Assembly (NCBI GenBank): GCA_034423775.1
Contig: CP139918.1
Span: 186,001 to 250,000, forward strand
DNA from: Alphaproteobacteria bacterium US3C007
Lineage (GTDB): Bacteria; Pseudomonadota; Alphaproteobacteria; Rhodobacterales; Rhodobacteraceae
DNA length: 64,000 bases
Direction of reading: 5' to 3'
Position numbers and translations under genes: made by a program. Positions 1 through 7,566 of this stretch are shown one piece after another. Position 1 is the stretch's first letter. Each line of letters starts with the position of its first letter. The notes beneath the pieces are model-generated. The model was not told the DNA's origin and did no database searches. It saw nothing but the letters and a program-made list of their open reading frames with translations.

Positions 1-312
1 GAAGGTTCCAATTATGTTGGTTTCGATAAAGTTGATCGGATCGTCAATCGAACGGTCCACATGAGACTCGGCTGCTAAATGTATTACTTTGTCGGGCCGG
101 TGTTTGGAGAACACTTTAACAAGCGCTGTGCTGTCCCGAATGTCCACTTTTTCAAACATATAGTTTGGATGATCTTCAACGCTGGCTAAACTTGCTAAGC
201 AAGATGCGTAGGTTAACGAATCGACATTCACCACTGAATACCCACGGGAAATGGCTAACCTAACCACTGCTGATCCAATAAATCCCGTACCTCCTGTGAC
301 CAATATTTTCAT
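1..312 (-). CDS. rfbB: dTDP-glucose 4,6-dehydratase, partial (N-terminal part)
   Basis: This is the first 104 codons; the gene runs off the left edge. RfbB converts dTDP-glucose to dTDP-4-keto-6-deoxyglucose, the second step towards dTDP-rhamnose for surface polysaccharides. The translation begins with the NAD-binding Rossmann motif TGGTGFIGS and goes on to [20 protein letters not shown] text (here [15 protein letters not shown]) and [11 protein letters not shown], all typical of RfbB. The ATG at 310-312 has a GGAG ribosome site a few bases upstream. It lies left of an AT-rich island, and another sugar-nucleotide gene (manC) sits on the other side, so this may be one polysaccharide locus interrupted by mobile DNA. 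Family call is secure; the catalytic YxxxK lies outside the window. Confidence 0.93.
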   Translation of the reverse strand, partial: MKILVTGGTGFIGSAVVRLAISRGYSVVNVDSLTYASCLASLASVEDHPNYMFEKVDIRDSTALVKVFSKHRPDKVIHLAAESHVDRSIDDPINFIETNIIGTF

Positions 313-546
313 TAATTATCTCCGTAAAAATACGTGCATTTTAATAGCGCTGGTTGCAAGTCTACCGTTAAAATTGAGAACCTAGAACTTTCATATACGA
401 CAAGCTTTTGGCCGGATCTACAAACCGGTTCAGTTGCGTGTATTTACACAGAAAGTAAATTAATCTCAACTTTAGTGACATTGTTGTAATCAGTCTGTAA
501 AACAAAAAGTAAGTTTGATACAAGGGATAGATAGATTTCGTAAGAA

Positions 547-864
547 CTAATGCTGTTTTAGATACATGTTTACGATTTTGATTGCTCTTTTTTGATCGCC
601 GGGATCGAGCCTTACTATATCGCTCATTTCAAACCAAACTGAATTAGGCTCTGCAATCCTTTCAGTAGTCAACAAAATTGTGTGTCGTTTGATGCAAAGT
701 AACGCATCATATTCAAATGTTGAATAATTTTCCAATTGTATGACCTGTTTGCCTTTTTCGAAACTTATTATATTTTTTTCATAATAGAAAGCATCCAACT
801 CACCTTTGTGCGCGAGTTTAGCGGTTTCAATGAACTCATAGGCGTAAGCCGAAAAAAATATCAC
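547..864 (-). CDS. hypothetical protein, 105 aa, low confidence
   Basis: An open frame of 105 codons in AT-rich DNA between rfbB and the IS element. The start at 864 is a weak choice and no good ribosome site is visible, so the true start may differ or the frame may be a fragment. The protein is mixed in charge, with no signal peptide, membrane segment or motif I recognise. The sequence around DALLCIKRHTILLTTERI and VRLDPGDQKRAIKIV reads like real protein, which is why it is listed. It has no coupled neighbour. It could be a remnant of a larger accessory gene. Confidence 0.35.
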   Translation of the reverse strand: MIFFSAYAYEFIETAKLAHKGELDAFYYEKNIISFEKGKQVIQLENYSTFEYDALLCIKRHTILLTTERIAEPNSVWFEMSDIVRLDPGDQKRAIKIVNMYLKQH

Positions 865-1230
865 GAAACGTAAGCCTTTAAATTTTGCCGTGCTTTAAAC
901 AATACCAGTGTTGAGATTCAAATACAACTTTGTTGGACATGTAGAACACGGCAAGTCCCAACTACACTCAATATAAAAGTGTTAATGGGTCATCCGCCAG
1001 TAAAGCTTTTTTATCTATCATAAATCAAATCAGGCGGCGCTATGACTTAGCGAGACTTCGCTAGTTCAAAAGAGAAGTTTTTAAAACGTTATGCTTTGGC
1101 AGCACAAAGGTTCAGAATTGACGTAAATAGTGCACGTCGTAACTTGTTCCAAGCATTTTAGGTGGTAGCTGGATCGTCGAGCGAAATTGGCTGTTTTTGA
1201 TAATTGTAAGTATCCAGAAAACATGTACTT
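865..1230. other. AT-rich gap without a recognisable gene
   Basis: These 366 bases between the hypothetical gene and the left end of the IS element hold no convincing reading frame. A short perfect hairpin (TAGCGA, loop GACT, TCGCTA) lies at 1048-1063. No T-run follows it, so I do not call it a terminator. The stretch may be debris of an older gene. Confidence 0.5.
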
Positions 1231-1254
1231 TAAAGCATTATGCATTTAATCTGA
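1231..1254 (+). repeat. left terminal inverted repeat of the IS630 element
   Basis: Imperfect terminal repeat; the outermost TA is the presumed duplicated target. It pairs with 2264-2287 read on the opposite strand, with identical outer six bases (TAAAGC) and mismatches mostly A/G or C/T transitions further in. Confidence 0.7.
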
Positions 1255-2204
1255 GGCATATCCGGCAGCTTTGAGGAAGTTCCAACACTCCTGCGGGTCG
1301 AACAGGTCGCAGATGTCTCCGAGAGCCTGGAGCAAGGTGTCAAAGTTTCTGGCACCGATGCGTCGCAGGTGGGCCTTGAGTTTCGAGAAGGCCATCTCGA
1401 TGGGATTGAGATCGGGGCTGTAAGCAGGCAGGAACAAGAACCAGCAGCCGCGCTCCTTCAGGGCTTGTGCCGCGCGTGGACTTTTGTGGGTGGACAGGTT
1501 GTCGAGGATGACAACAGTCCCCGGATCAAGTGCCGGGACCAGTTGCGTCTCGATATAGGTATCGAAAGCAGGGCCGTTCATTGCGCCGTTGATCACCCAT
1601 GGCGCGATCAGGGCGTTTTGCGTTAGACCGGCAAGAACGTTTGAGTACCCCACTTGCCGAAGGGTGCGGTGCCATAGAGCCGTTCCCCGACAGGCGCTCG
1701 CCCACGCAGCCGCGTGAGGTTTGTCTTGACCGCCGTTTCGTCGATGAAAACCAGCCTGTGCGGCTCCGCGCGCATGCGGGGTTGACGGTGCGTGATCCAA
1801 TCACGGCGGGCCTGACGCAGCGCAGGTCGATCACGTTCCGCCGCGATCAGTCCTTTTTTATATGACAGCCCGGCCCGTTCGAGCGCGCGGTGCAGCGAAG
1901 AAAGCTGCACCTCTACGCCATGTGTTTCGGCCAGGGCACAGGCCAATTCCTTGAGCGTGATGTCCGGTTCAGCCTGCACGATCTCCAGCAGAAAATCCCT
2001 GTACTAAGAGAGTTTGCCGAACTGGCCGGCAGGGCGGCCTTGCGGCTTGGGTACAGCCGTGCCGTGTTCACGATGCTGCGCTGCCAATCGCACCGCCGTG
2101 GCTGCACTCACACCGAACAGCCGCCCTGCGGAACGGGCCGAGTTGCCCTCAGCGACGTAGGCGCAAATCCGTTCCCGAAGGTCCAAAGAATAAGGTTTGG
2201 ACAT
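1246..2204 (-). pseudogene. IS630-family transposase, broken by a nonsense codon and a frameshift
   Basis: Three pieces make one transposase of about 320 aa. Piece 1 (2204-2004) is the helix-turn-helix part (MSKPYSLDLRERI, ARSAGRLFGVSAATAVRL). It ends at an in-frame TAG at 2004-2006, after which the same frame continues with YRDFLLEIVQAEPDITLKEL. Piece 2 runs to about 1623 and carries the first catalytic Asp (VFIDETAVKT). Near 1635-1640 the frame shifts by one base, and piece 3 (to 1246) carries the second Asp (VILDNLSTHKS) and the Glu region (YSPDLNPIEMAFSKLK). Some IS630 elements use programmed frameshifting, but no clear slippery run is present and the extra TAG argues for decay. Other long frames inside this span on either strand are shadows. 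Confidence 0.82.
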
Positions 2205-2263
2205 GATCCACCTCCAAACAGAAGTGAATCAGACAAAGGTGGGCCTATGAACCCCAATTCGAT

Positions 2264-2287
2264 TCAAATCAAACGCAAACCGCTTTA
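2264..2287 (-). repeat. right terminal inverted repeat of the IS630 element
   Basis: Partner of the repeat at 1231-1254. It lies 60 bases upstream of the transposase start at 2204, a usual arrangement for IS630 elements. Confidence 0.7.
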
Positions 2288-2491
2288 GTAGGGCAATGAA
2301 CATTGTTTAGTTTATAAATTGTGCCTATCTAGTTAGAGTTATATTCTACTTATACTCAACAGATCTGTAATGTAAAATCTCTGGCACAGGTACGCTTCAG
2401 ACATTCGATATATATTAGGCAAGTCGTGAGCTGACTATCGTTTGAGTAGGTGAAAATTAATGTGTCAACCACGTGAAACATACCGAAGATA

Positions 2492-3397
2492 CTACTTCCA
2501 AATATTATGCTGCGAAAACCGTAAATACCTCGAAACAGTCTCAGCATTTGACCATCCACCCGCACGCGTGATGGCCGCCATATCATAACCTTTAATGAGT
2601 AAGTCCTGAGCGGCACGAACGCGTAGCGAGTGCCCCGAAACTTTCAAATCACTCGGTCGTTCACAGCGCTTCACTTTCACAACACTTTTCTTGATAATTT
2701 CATTTACGTTCCTGTCGCAAATAGGGCGATCCAAACACTGGCCGTGATTTATCGCGCAAAAGACGGCTTCGATTTCCGTGGGTTTCTTTTGAAACCATCC
2801 CCTTAATAATTTAGCGCTCCGCTCAGAGCCAAAGACAAGCCGACCACGTCCATACTGGTCGGTTTTGCTTTTTCTGATTATACCTTTTAATGCGCCATCT
2901 TTTGTGAATTCCAAATCAGTCGTTCGGAGTGCAACAAGCTCTGATCTTCGGGCAAGGAAATCGTAGCCTAGAGACAGCATGGCTTTGTTGCGCGTGCCTG
3001 CGAGTGTGTCGGGTTGCGCGTCTATCATTTTCACCAAGAGATCATGATTGATGCCAACGGCTTGTTGTTGTTCCAGACACTTAGAGCGTTTCAGGCGGCG
3101 AATTGTAAGGTAGATTTCTTCTGTTTGTGTATGGTCTTGGTGCCCGAGCAATTTATTGATGCGTCGCAGGCAAGATAGCCGCCGTCTGATCGAGGAATAG
3201 CTGTAGTTTACTGCCATCGTCTCAATGTATTCTCGTACACCGCCGGATGTCAGTGGAAACGGTTCAATGTTTTTCACGAAGCACCAATCGACAAATGCCT
3301 TGGTGTCAGCATAATATGACTTGAGTGTGTTTGGAGCATAAGCACCTTCTAGACATTGAAGTGTCTCAGATAAACGAATTTTTATAATATCGGACAT
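2492..3397 (-). CDS. tyrosine recombinase (phage-type integrase)
   Basis: A site-specific DNA recombinase of 301 aa. The N-terminal part is a SAM-like core-binding domain (about residues 10-100: TLKSYYADTKAFVDWC, then SYSSIRRRLSCLRRIN). The C-terminal catalytic domain shows the first Arg in FLARRSELVALR, the beta-hairpin Lys region in RKSKTDQYGRGR, the HxxR box in GHSLRVRAAQDLL, the W/H position in GGWSNAETV and the nucleophile Tyr in SRYLRF. An in-frame TTG at 3433 would add 12 residues; I chose the ATG at 3397 because it opens the normal domain. It is divergent from a small XRE regulator, the layout of an integrating element. Element borders were not found. Confidence 0.88.
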   Translation of the reverse strand: MSDIIKIRLSETLQCLEGAYAPNTLKSYYADTKAFVDWCFVKNIEPFPLTSGGVREYIETMAVNYSYSSIRRRLSCLRRINKLLGHQDHTQTEEIYLTIRRLKRSKCLEQQQAVGINHDLLVKMIDAQPDTLAGTRNKAMLSLGYDFLARRSELVALRTTDLEFTKDGALKGIIRKSKTDQYGRGRLVFGSERSAKLLRGWFQKKPTEIEAVFCAINHGQCLDRPICDRNVNEIIKKSVVKVKRCERPSDLKVSGHSLRVRAAQDLLIKGYDMAAITRAGGWSNAETVSRYLRFSQHNIWK

Positions 3398-3420
3398 ATG
3401 GACGATAATAGGACATAAGG
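3392..3420. promoter_or_regulatory. repeated GGACATA boxes between integrase and XRE gene
   Basis: GGACATATGG at 3392-3401 and GGACATAAGG at 3411-3420 differ at one base and are offset by 19 bp, about two helical turns. They overlap the integrase start and the ribosome site of the XRE gene. This is a plausible operator for the XRE protein, which would let it control both genes. This is inference from position and repetition only. Confidence 0.35.
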
Positions 3421-3426
3421 ATGTAA

Positions 3427-3672
3427 GTGTCAATGATTACTGTTCAGCAATTGCAAATGGCTCGTGCTGCGCTGGGTTGGTCATTGGATGTCCTCGGCGA
3501 AAAAAGCGGTGTCAGTTCAAGAACAATACGTAGAATTGAGTCTGAAGGCGGCCTCGAAAAAGCAACGGCGGCCAATCTGAAACTCATACAACAAACTCTG
3601 GAGAAAGCGGGCGTTGAATTCATTGGAAGTGCGGATGAAGGTCCTGGTGTCCGCCTTTGGAAGCTCCAGTGA
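3427..3672 (+). CDS. small XRE-family helix-turn-helix regulator
   Basis: An 81-aa Cro/CI-type DNA-binding protein: helix-turn-helix in residues 7-62 (QMARAALGWSLDVLGEKSGV, then SSRTIRRIESEGG) followed by a short tail ending GVRLWKLQ. Such compact XRE proteins are common in alphaproteobacterial chromosomes and often sit beside mobile-element genes. Start choice: GTG at 3427 or ATG at 3433; the AAGGA at 3417-3421 suits the GTG at 5-base spacing or the ATG at 11. It is divergent from the integrase and may repress it together with itself through the repeated boxes just upstream. Confidence 0.82.
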   Translation: MSMITVQQLQMARAALGWSLDVLGEKSGVSSRTIRRIESEGGLEKATAANLKLIQQTLEKAGVEFIGSADEGPGVRLWKLQ

Positions 3673-3793
3673 ATAAGTCGGTCACGCGTACCTATCCTTT
3701 GGGATATAAAACAAAAATACGCTGACCAATACACGACATAATAGCGACATATAGCGAATCTTGGCATGATGGGCACCACATGTAGGAGCCACC

Positions 3794-4447
3794 ATGACCC
3801 AGACTTCACATCTCCTCCCGAGTGACTTTGGTCTAAACAGCTTTCAAGAATTGATCTATCAACCTACCCATAGGGCAGGGGATCATCTTGATGACTTAGA
3901 CGCATTTCGGGATGCCCTTTTAACTGACCTCGCGCCCATGCGGCCCCATGAAGCCGTCATGGCTGAAAACATCATCATGATCGAATGGGATATTGCCCAA
4001 ATCCTCATACAAAAGAGGCATATTGCCAGATCAGCGGTTTTTGACGAAATCACCAACCAGTATGTGAAACTTGCCGAACAGGAATTTTATGAGGAAGAGC
4101 GCCGGCAACGTTTGGAAGATAAAGAGCAAAATAATGATTTCTTTGCGTCCATCACGTCTTATGGAAGTTACGACGTCTTTGATCCACATGACGCTAAAGC
4201 TGCGGCAAGTCAGGTGATCGCGCAGCTGAAATCGGGGAAGACTGATCAAATTGAAAAAGCGCAGCTTCAAATAAAAGCCAACCTCCCATTCCCAGAAACA
4301 ATTTTGTCTGTGGTTTATGAAACAGGATCAAAATATCGAGAATTGGATGACGTCCTGTCTGATTTGGAAAAGCGGCGCCGTCGCATTCTAGAGGATTACC
4401 AAAATCTCCAAAATGCGCGCGCAATTGATGTGAAGGCTGCTGAATGA
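3794..4447 (+). CDS. unrecognised protein, 217 aa, paired with next gene
   Basis: Good AGGAG ribosome site before the ATG at 3794, and the stop overlaps the next start by ATGA, so the two are co-translated. The protein is soluble, charged and mostly helical. The segment around LTDLAPMRPHEAVMAENIIMIEWDI resembles a loose family of hypothetical proteins found beside transposons and islands, where a statement such as P-x-x-EAVLAERI-x-x-EWR recurs. The C-terminal third (KYRELDDVLSDLEKRRRRILEDY) looks like a coiled coil. I do not know the function and name none. Its position between an integrase and a toxin-antitoxin pair suggests cargo of the island. Confidence 0.7.
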   Translation: MTQTSHLLPSDFGLNSFQELIYQPTHRAGDHLDDLDAFRDALLTDLAPMRPHEAVMAENIIMIEWDIAQILIQKRHIARSAVFDEITNQYVKLAEQEFYEEERRQRLEDKEQNNDFFASITSYGSYDVFDPHDAKAAASQVIAQLKSGKTDQIEKAQLQIKANLPFPETILSVVYETGSKYRELDDVLSDLEKRRRRILEDYQNLQNARAIDVKAAE

Positions 4448-4998
4448 GCTTTGGTCGCGTTTTTGAAACGATCAGTGGCGAGCCGCACGAGACTGATGTC
4501 TTAGAGCTTCTGTGCACAGGGGCTGAAGTGGCACGCAACAACGCGCGCAAGCACGGTCTCACCGCTGCGCTCGCGCCCAAATCCGTGTTGGAGTGGTACC
4601 GCATCATCCTGAATGATCCCAACGCAGAATTATCCGTTATGGACGCTCTCAGCGATGAGCAGCGGCTTGCAGTAAACTTAGCGCAAGCTGAGGTGCGTCT
4701 TCGAAGCGTGCTGCACGCCATCGACGAATTCGAGCAAGAACGTGATCCACTTTTTGAAGAATTGGCCAATCAAGAACATGATTATCAACTCTACCTCCGT
4801 TTTGCGCGCAATCGGGATTTAGATAAATGGACGCGGGATGCCTCAAAGATTCTTTTGCAGATTATTAAGAAAGACATTCGAAAAAGTCAGAGGCAGATTG
4901 AAAATCGCACGCGTCTCCTTCAGCGCTACAAACGGGAAGCGCTTTCAAAGCAACGCAAAGCTCAGAAAGCCTGGTCTGACCAATTCAAGAGGAATTAA
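4444..4998 (+). CDS. unrecognised protein, 184 aa, with NARKHGLTA motif
   Basis: Translation is coupled to the preceding gene (ATGA at 4444-4447). Near residue 29 it has the string NNARKHGLTAALAP, which matches the NA-R/L-KHGLTA signature seen in widespread island-borne hypothetical proteins. It is followed by a helical part (AQAEVRLRSVLHAIDEFEQE) and a very basic C-terminus (SQRQIENRTRLLQRYKREAL, SKQRKAQKAW). The basic tail would suit nucleic-acid binding, but that is a guess. The two adjacent genes appear to split features that in other genomes lie in one protein; this is from memory of the family, not an alignment. Confidence 0.7.
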   Translation: MSFGRVFETISGEPHETDVLELLCTGAEVARNNARKHGLTAALAPKSVLEWYRIILNDPNAELSVMDALSDEQRLAVNLAQAEVRLRSVLHAIDEFEQERDPLFEELANQEHDYQLYLRFARNRDLDKWTRDASKILLQIIKKDIRKSQRQIENRTRLLQRYKREALSKQRKAQKAWSDQFKRN

Positions 4999-5060
4999 AA
5001 CCTAAAATCCCGAAACGAAATTCTCCACAACCAAAAGGCGAAAAATTCACATCTGAATAT

Positions 5061-5405
5061 TCAAACGCGATGCTTCCGAAGCCTGCGGTAGATGAGCGCG
5101 AGCACAATTCCGAGCGCTACGCCGACAATATCCGCTATCCAATCCTGCATATCTGCGCTGCGCCCAAAGGAGGGCTGGATGAGTTCTATGAGGCCACCAA
5201 AGACACTGGCTCCGACAAAGACCGGAATGAGCCCAATGCGTCCTGTGCGGGCCAGTGGAAAGGCGAGCGCTGCGAAGGCAATGAGGTGTACAAGTTTGTC
5301 GGTGCCATCCGGCGCTGGGGGCGGCTGATTGATAGGCCAAAGCATGGCGACTGTTAAGACAGCAGTCACCATCAGGGTGAGCGGGATATCAAGATACTTG
5401 CGCAT
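5061..5405 (-). CDS. VanZ-like membrane protein
   Basis: A 114-aa integral membrane protein with about three or four hydrophobic segments. The VanZ-family signature is clear: PDGTDKLVHLIAFAALAF and then FGGLIELIQPSFGRSADMQD followed by WIADIVGVALG. VanZ-type proteins are membrane proteins of mostly unknown role. VanZ itself gives low-level teicoplanin resistance, and no such role is implied here. An in-frame codon at 5438 would add 11 residues, but the ATG at 5405 opens directly into the first membrane helix. The gene is convergent with the pair at 3794-4998. Confidence 0.82.
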   Translation of the reverse strand: MRKYLDIPLTLMVTAVLTVAMLWPINQPPPAPDGTDKLVHLIAFAALAFPLARTGRIGLIPVFVGASVFGGLIELIQPSFGRSADMQDWIADIVGVALGIVLALIYRRLRKHRV

Positions 5406-5498
5406 GTGAACCGCGTATAGGCGCTGGGTGCAGAACACAAGGCAAAGCTATGATGTGAGGGATTCACGGCTAAGGCGAAAGACCCGCCTATTCAGGAG

Positions 5499-5516
5499 CT
5501 TGGGGGTTCCGATAAG
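5499..5516 (+). repeat. 18-bp direct repeat, copy 1, left of the toxin-antitoxin pair
   Basis: CTTGGGGGTTCCGATAAG. It matches copy 2 at 6271-6288 in 16 of 18 positions, with 13 consecutive identical bases (GGGTTCCGATAAG). The copies lie 772 bp apart and bracket the AbrB/Doc module. Confidence 0.6.
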
Positions 5517-5571
5517 GGCCAGGGTTCGGGTGGGTGGTCTTCAGGCACTTGCATTTGATTTCCCTAATCAG

Positions 5572-5600
5572 TTGCGTTATAACATTTGTAATACTAGAAT
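5572..5600 (+). promoter_or_regulatory. sigma70-type promoter of the AbrB/Doc operon
   Basis: TTGCGT at 5572-5577 and TAGAAT at 5595-5600 are separated by 17 bp, and the first start codon is 22 bp further on. The inverted repeat ACATT (5582-5586) and AATGT (5598-5602) overlaps the -10 box. It is a reasonable place for autorepression by the antitoxin, as is usual for such modules; the operator role is inferred. Confidence 0.5.
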
Positions 5601-5621
5601 GTAAACTTTGGGTGATATCTG

Positions 5622-5846
5622 ATGACTGCGCTTACAATAAAATCTGTTGGTAATTCTGCTGGCATTCTATTGCCCAAAGAAATTTTAACCAAGCTTCGGG
5701 TCGATAAGGGGGACGTCTTGCATGTTATTGAAACGGAGAACGGCATTGAGCTTACCCCCTATGACCCTGAATTTGACGCGCAGATGGCGGTTGCAGAAGA
5801 CATCATGCGAGAAGATCGAGACATCTTGCGCAAACTCGCGAAATGA
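5622..5846 (+). CDS. AbrB/MazE-type antitoxin
   Basis: A 74-aa protein with an N-terminal swapped-hairpin AbrB DNA-binding domain (ALTIKSVGNSAGILLPKEIL, then KLRVDKGDVLHVIE). The acidic C-terminal tail (AQMAVAEDIMREDRDILRKL) is the part that would wrap around and neutralise the toxin. Its stop overlaps the toxin start by ATGA (5843-5846), the usual antitoxin-first coupling. AbrB-type antitoxins commonly pair with Doc/Fic toxins in alphaproteobacteria. It probably represses its own promoter with the toxin as co-repressor (family knowledge). Confidence 0.9.
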   Translation: MTALTIKSVGNSAGILLPKEILTKLRVDKGDVLHVIETENGIELTPYDPEFDAQMAVAEDIMREDRDILRKLAK

Positions 5847-6241
5847 CAGAGCCAATCTGGATCAATTTACGCGTCATTAAGGCCTTTCACGATCGACAAA
5901 TTAATGAGCATGGCGGCCTACCGGGGCTTCGCGATGAGGGATTGCTTTTGTCTGCCCTATCAAGGCCAGAAAATTCCTATCATTACTCTGACCCAAAACC
6001 AGACGTGGCTGAACTCGCCGCAGTATATGGGTTCGGGCTTGCAAAAAATCATCCCTTCAATGACGCGAATAAGCGCACCGCACTCATCGCAATGCGCCTG
6101 TTTCTAAAGTTAAACGGATACGATTTAGCAGCCTCACCTGAAGACAAGTATAAGACGATCATACGCGTAGCTGCGAGCGATATCAGCGAAAATGAACTCG
6201 GGCAGTGGATTAGGAAAAACCTGGAAGAGATAAAAAGTTAA
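5843..6241 (+). CDS. Doc-type toxin of the Fic superfamily
   Basis: A 132-aa protein with the Fic active-site loop HPFNDANKR at residues 70-78. The Doc variant phosphorylates EF-Tu and stops translation, in contrast to AMP-transferring Fic proteins, and the DANKRTA form of the loop here fits Doc. Catalytic His70 and the conserved Asn and Arg are all present, so the toxin looks intact. Further conserved text is GLRDEGLLLSALSRPEN near the N-terminus. It is co-translated with the antitoxin. The module lies in the accessory region and is flanked by the 18-bp repeats. Confidence 0.92.
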   Translation: MTEPIWINLRVIKAFHDRQINEHGGLPGLRDEGLLLSALSRPENSYHYSDPKPDVAELAAVYGFGLAKNHPFNDANKRTALIAMRLFLKLNGYDLAASPEDKYKTIIRVAASDISENELGQWIRKNLEEIKS

Positions 6242-6907
6242 TCCCAAGTAATAGTCTATCACTTCTGAGGCTTAAGGGTTCCGATAAGCCTATATTTCTA
6301 GGTCTCAATTGTAAGCAATCCAGCAATCGCAGAGGCTACCTCTGTCTCTTTTAAGCAATCTATACAAGTGGAAGACTGAAAACACTTGTCACCCTAAAAT
6401 TCACAGTGATTGCTTAAGATCTTGGTAGAAATTCTCATGGGACCCCAGCGCAAGTAGCGCCAGTGTCAAAACTTCATTTTCAAAATTTAAGCCAAAGGAT
6501 TAAGCTTATGTACCATTTTAAATTTGTACACACGAACGCCACCTAGATCTTCAGATTTACGATCACCAGTGAGTAGATCCTGAATTAGAAGCTGCGGGCC
6601 TTGTCCAAATCAGGCTTCTGGATCGGATGCATTTTTTTAACTGCTCTGGCAAACTGATAAAACTGAAACACTCTCAACTTTTTCATCAAAAATTATGGGG
6701 CGTAACGTCTTCACTAAGACCTTCTCGATGCGCTAACAAAATCTCAATATTAAGGTTTGTAGAGTTTTATTTTCCGAGTGTTTTTATTCTTAGGCATGCT
6801 CACTAGAATGAATATTTCAAGAACATTCAAAAACAGCAATTAAAAAAATAAAAATGAATTCAATCTTAGACAGTTACACAACAAGCATGACGCAAATCAG
6901 TAAAATA
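6242..6907. other. 666-base non-coding stretch with nested inverted repeats
   Basis: No convincing gene. It holds the second 18-bp repeat and then a nested structure. A perfect 10-bp outer pair TTAAGCAATC (6351-6360) and GATTGCTTAA (6408-6417) encloses an inner 7-bp pair ACAAGTG (6364-6370) and CACTTGT (6383-6389). A further AAGCAATC lies at 6313-6320. It could be a structured RNA, a recombination site or the end of a lost element. From about 6650 to 6907 the DNA is very AT-rich with no structure I can name. Confidence 0.5.
6271..6288 (+). repeat. 18-bp direct repeat, copy 2, right of the toxin-antitoxin pair
   Basis: CTTAAGGGTTCCGATAAG, 30 bases after the toxin stop codon. See copy 1 at 5499-5516. 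A direct repeat on both sides of a small module could be a recombination or insertion scar. Confidence 0.6.
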
Positions 6908-7566
6908 TCATTCACAAATAGACAATTTAATCTGACTAAGTTTTCTGAACGATAAGGACGCTTCTTTAAAAATATAGGAGTTATTTTGATGAACAACAAT
7001 TGTTGGGATTTTTGCTGCGATCGCGGATTGGAACCCAGGTTGACTGTCTTCAATTGCTAAGGCCTGATCCGCATGAATTTGAAGTTGTTCTAAAACTCTC
7101 TTGTACGGCTCTGGGTTTGGTTTGCTATTCTGTACGTCATCACCTGAAACAATAATTTCAAAATATTCTTGTGCCTTGAGCTTGCGAAGCGCCAGAAAAA
7201 TAGCCTGTCTTGAGGCTGATGAACATAGTGCTAATCTGAAGCCATTTTCAAAAATCGCTTTTATTAGCTCAGATGCCCCTTTGATTGGCATCATTTCCGT
7301 CTCAAGAGAAGATAGAGCATTTGTCTGAATTTCATTGATTAGGTGATTTTTTTGTTCATCGGAAAAATTCAAAAAAAATGACTTACAAAAGCATTCAAAC
7401 TTCGTCCCACAAATGGCTCAAGGTCAGCCTCAGTTAGTTTCAGTCCATTCTTTTTAGCTACAGTGTCTTTTGCTTTTGACCATACATGTTCAGACTGAAC
7501 CAGAGTACCGTCCAAATCAAAAACAAAGGCCAGAGTATGTGTGAGGTCAAAGCCCGAAATATTCAT
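6908..7566 (-). pseudogene. HAD-superfamily phosphatase split by a frameshift at an A8 tract
   Basis: Two frames form one HAD hydrolase of the beta-phosphoglucomutase/DOG-phosphatase type, about 219 aa. The upstream frame (7566-7369) has motif I FDLDGTLVQSE and cap residues. The downstream frame (to 6908) has motif II (LCSSAS), motif III (SKPNPEPY) and motif IV (IEDSQPG). The join lies in a run of eight A on the + strand (7371-7378). One more base would restore SHFFLNFSDEQ. All catalytic motifs survive, so the break is recent, a sequencing or assembly error, or tolerated by slippage on the homopolymer. It is isolated, with no operon partner; the substrate is unknown. Confidence 0.8.

Larger units (their letters stand above)
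1231..2287 (-). mobile_element. IS630-family insertion sequence with inverted ends and TA duplication
   Basis: The element encodes an IS630/Tc1-mariner-type DDE transposase. Its ends can be read directly. The left end, reading inward from 1231, and the right end, reading inward from 2287 on the other strand, agree at roughly 18 of 24 positions (TAAAGC at both outer edges). IS630 elements insert at TA and duplicate it, and a TA sits at both outer edges (1231-1232 and 2286-2287). The element proper would then be 1233-2285, about 1,053 bp, the usual size for the family. The transposase frame is broken twice (see the pseudogene), so this copy is probably immobile unless helped in trans. Confidence 0.82.

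Noticed and set aside
5439..5621. A tRNA gene serving as attachment site near the integrase.
   Set aside because: GGTTCCGATAAG superficially resembles a T-loop, but no cloverleaf can be formed and the string is the direct repeat instead.
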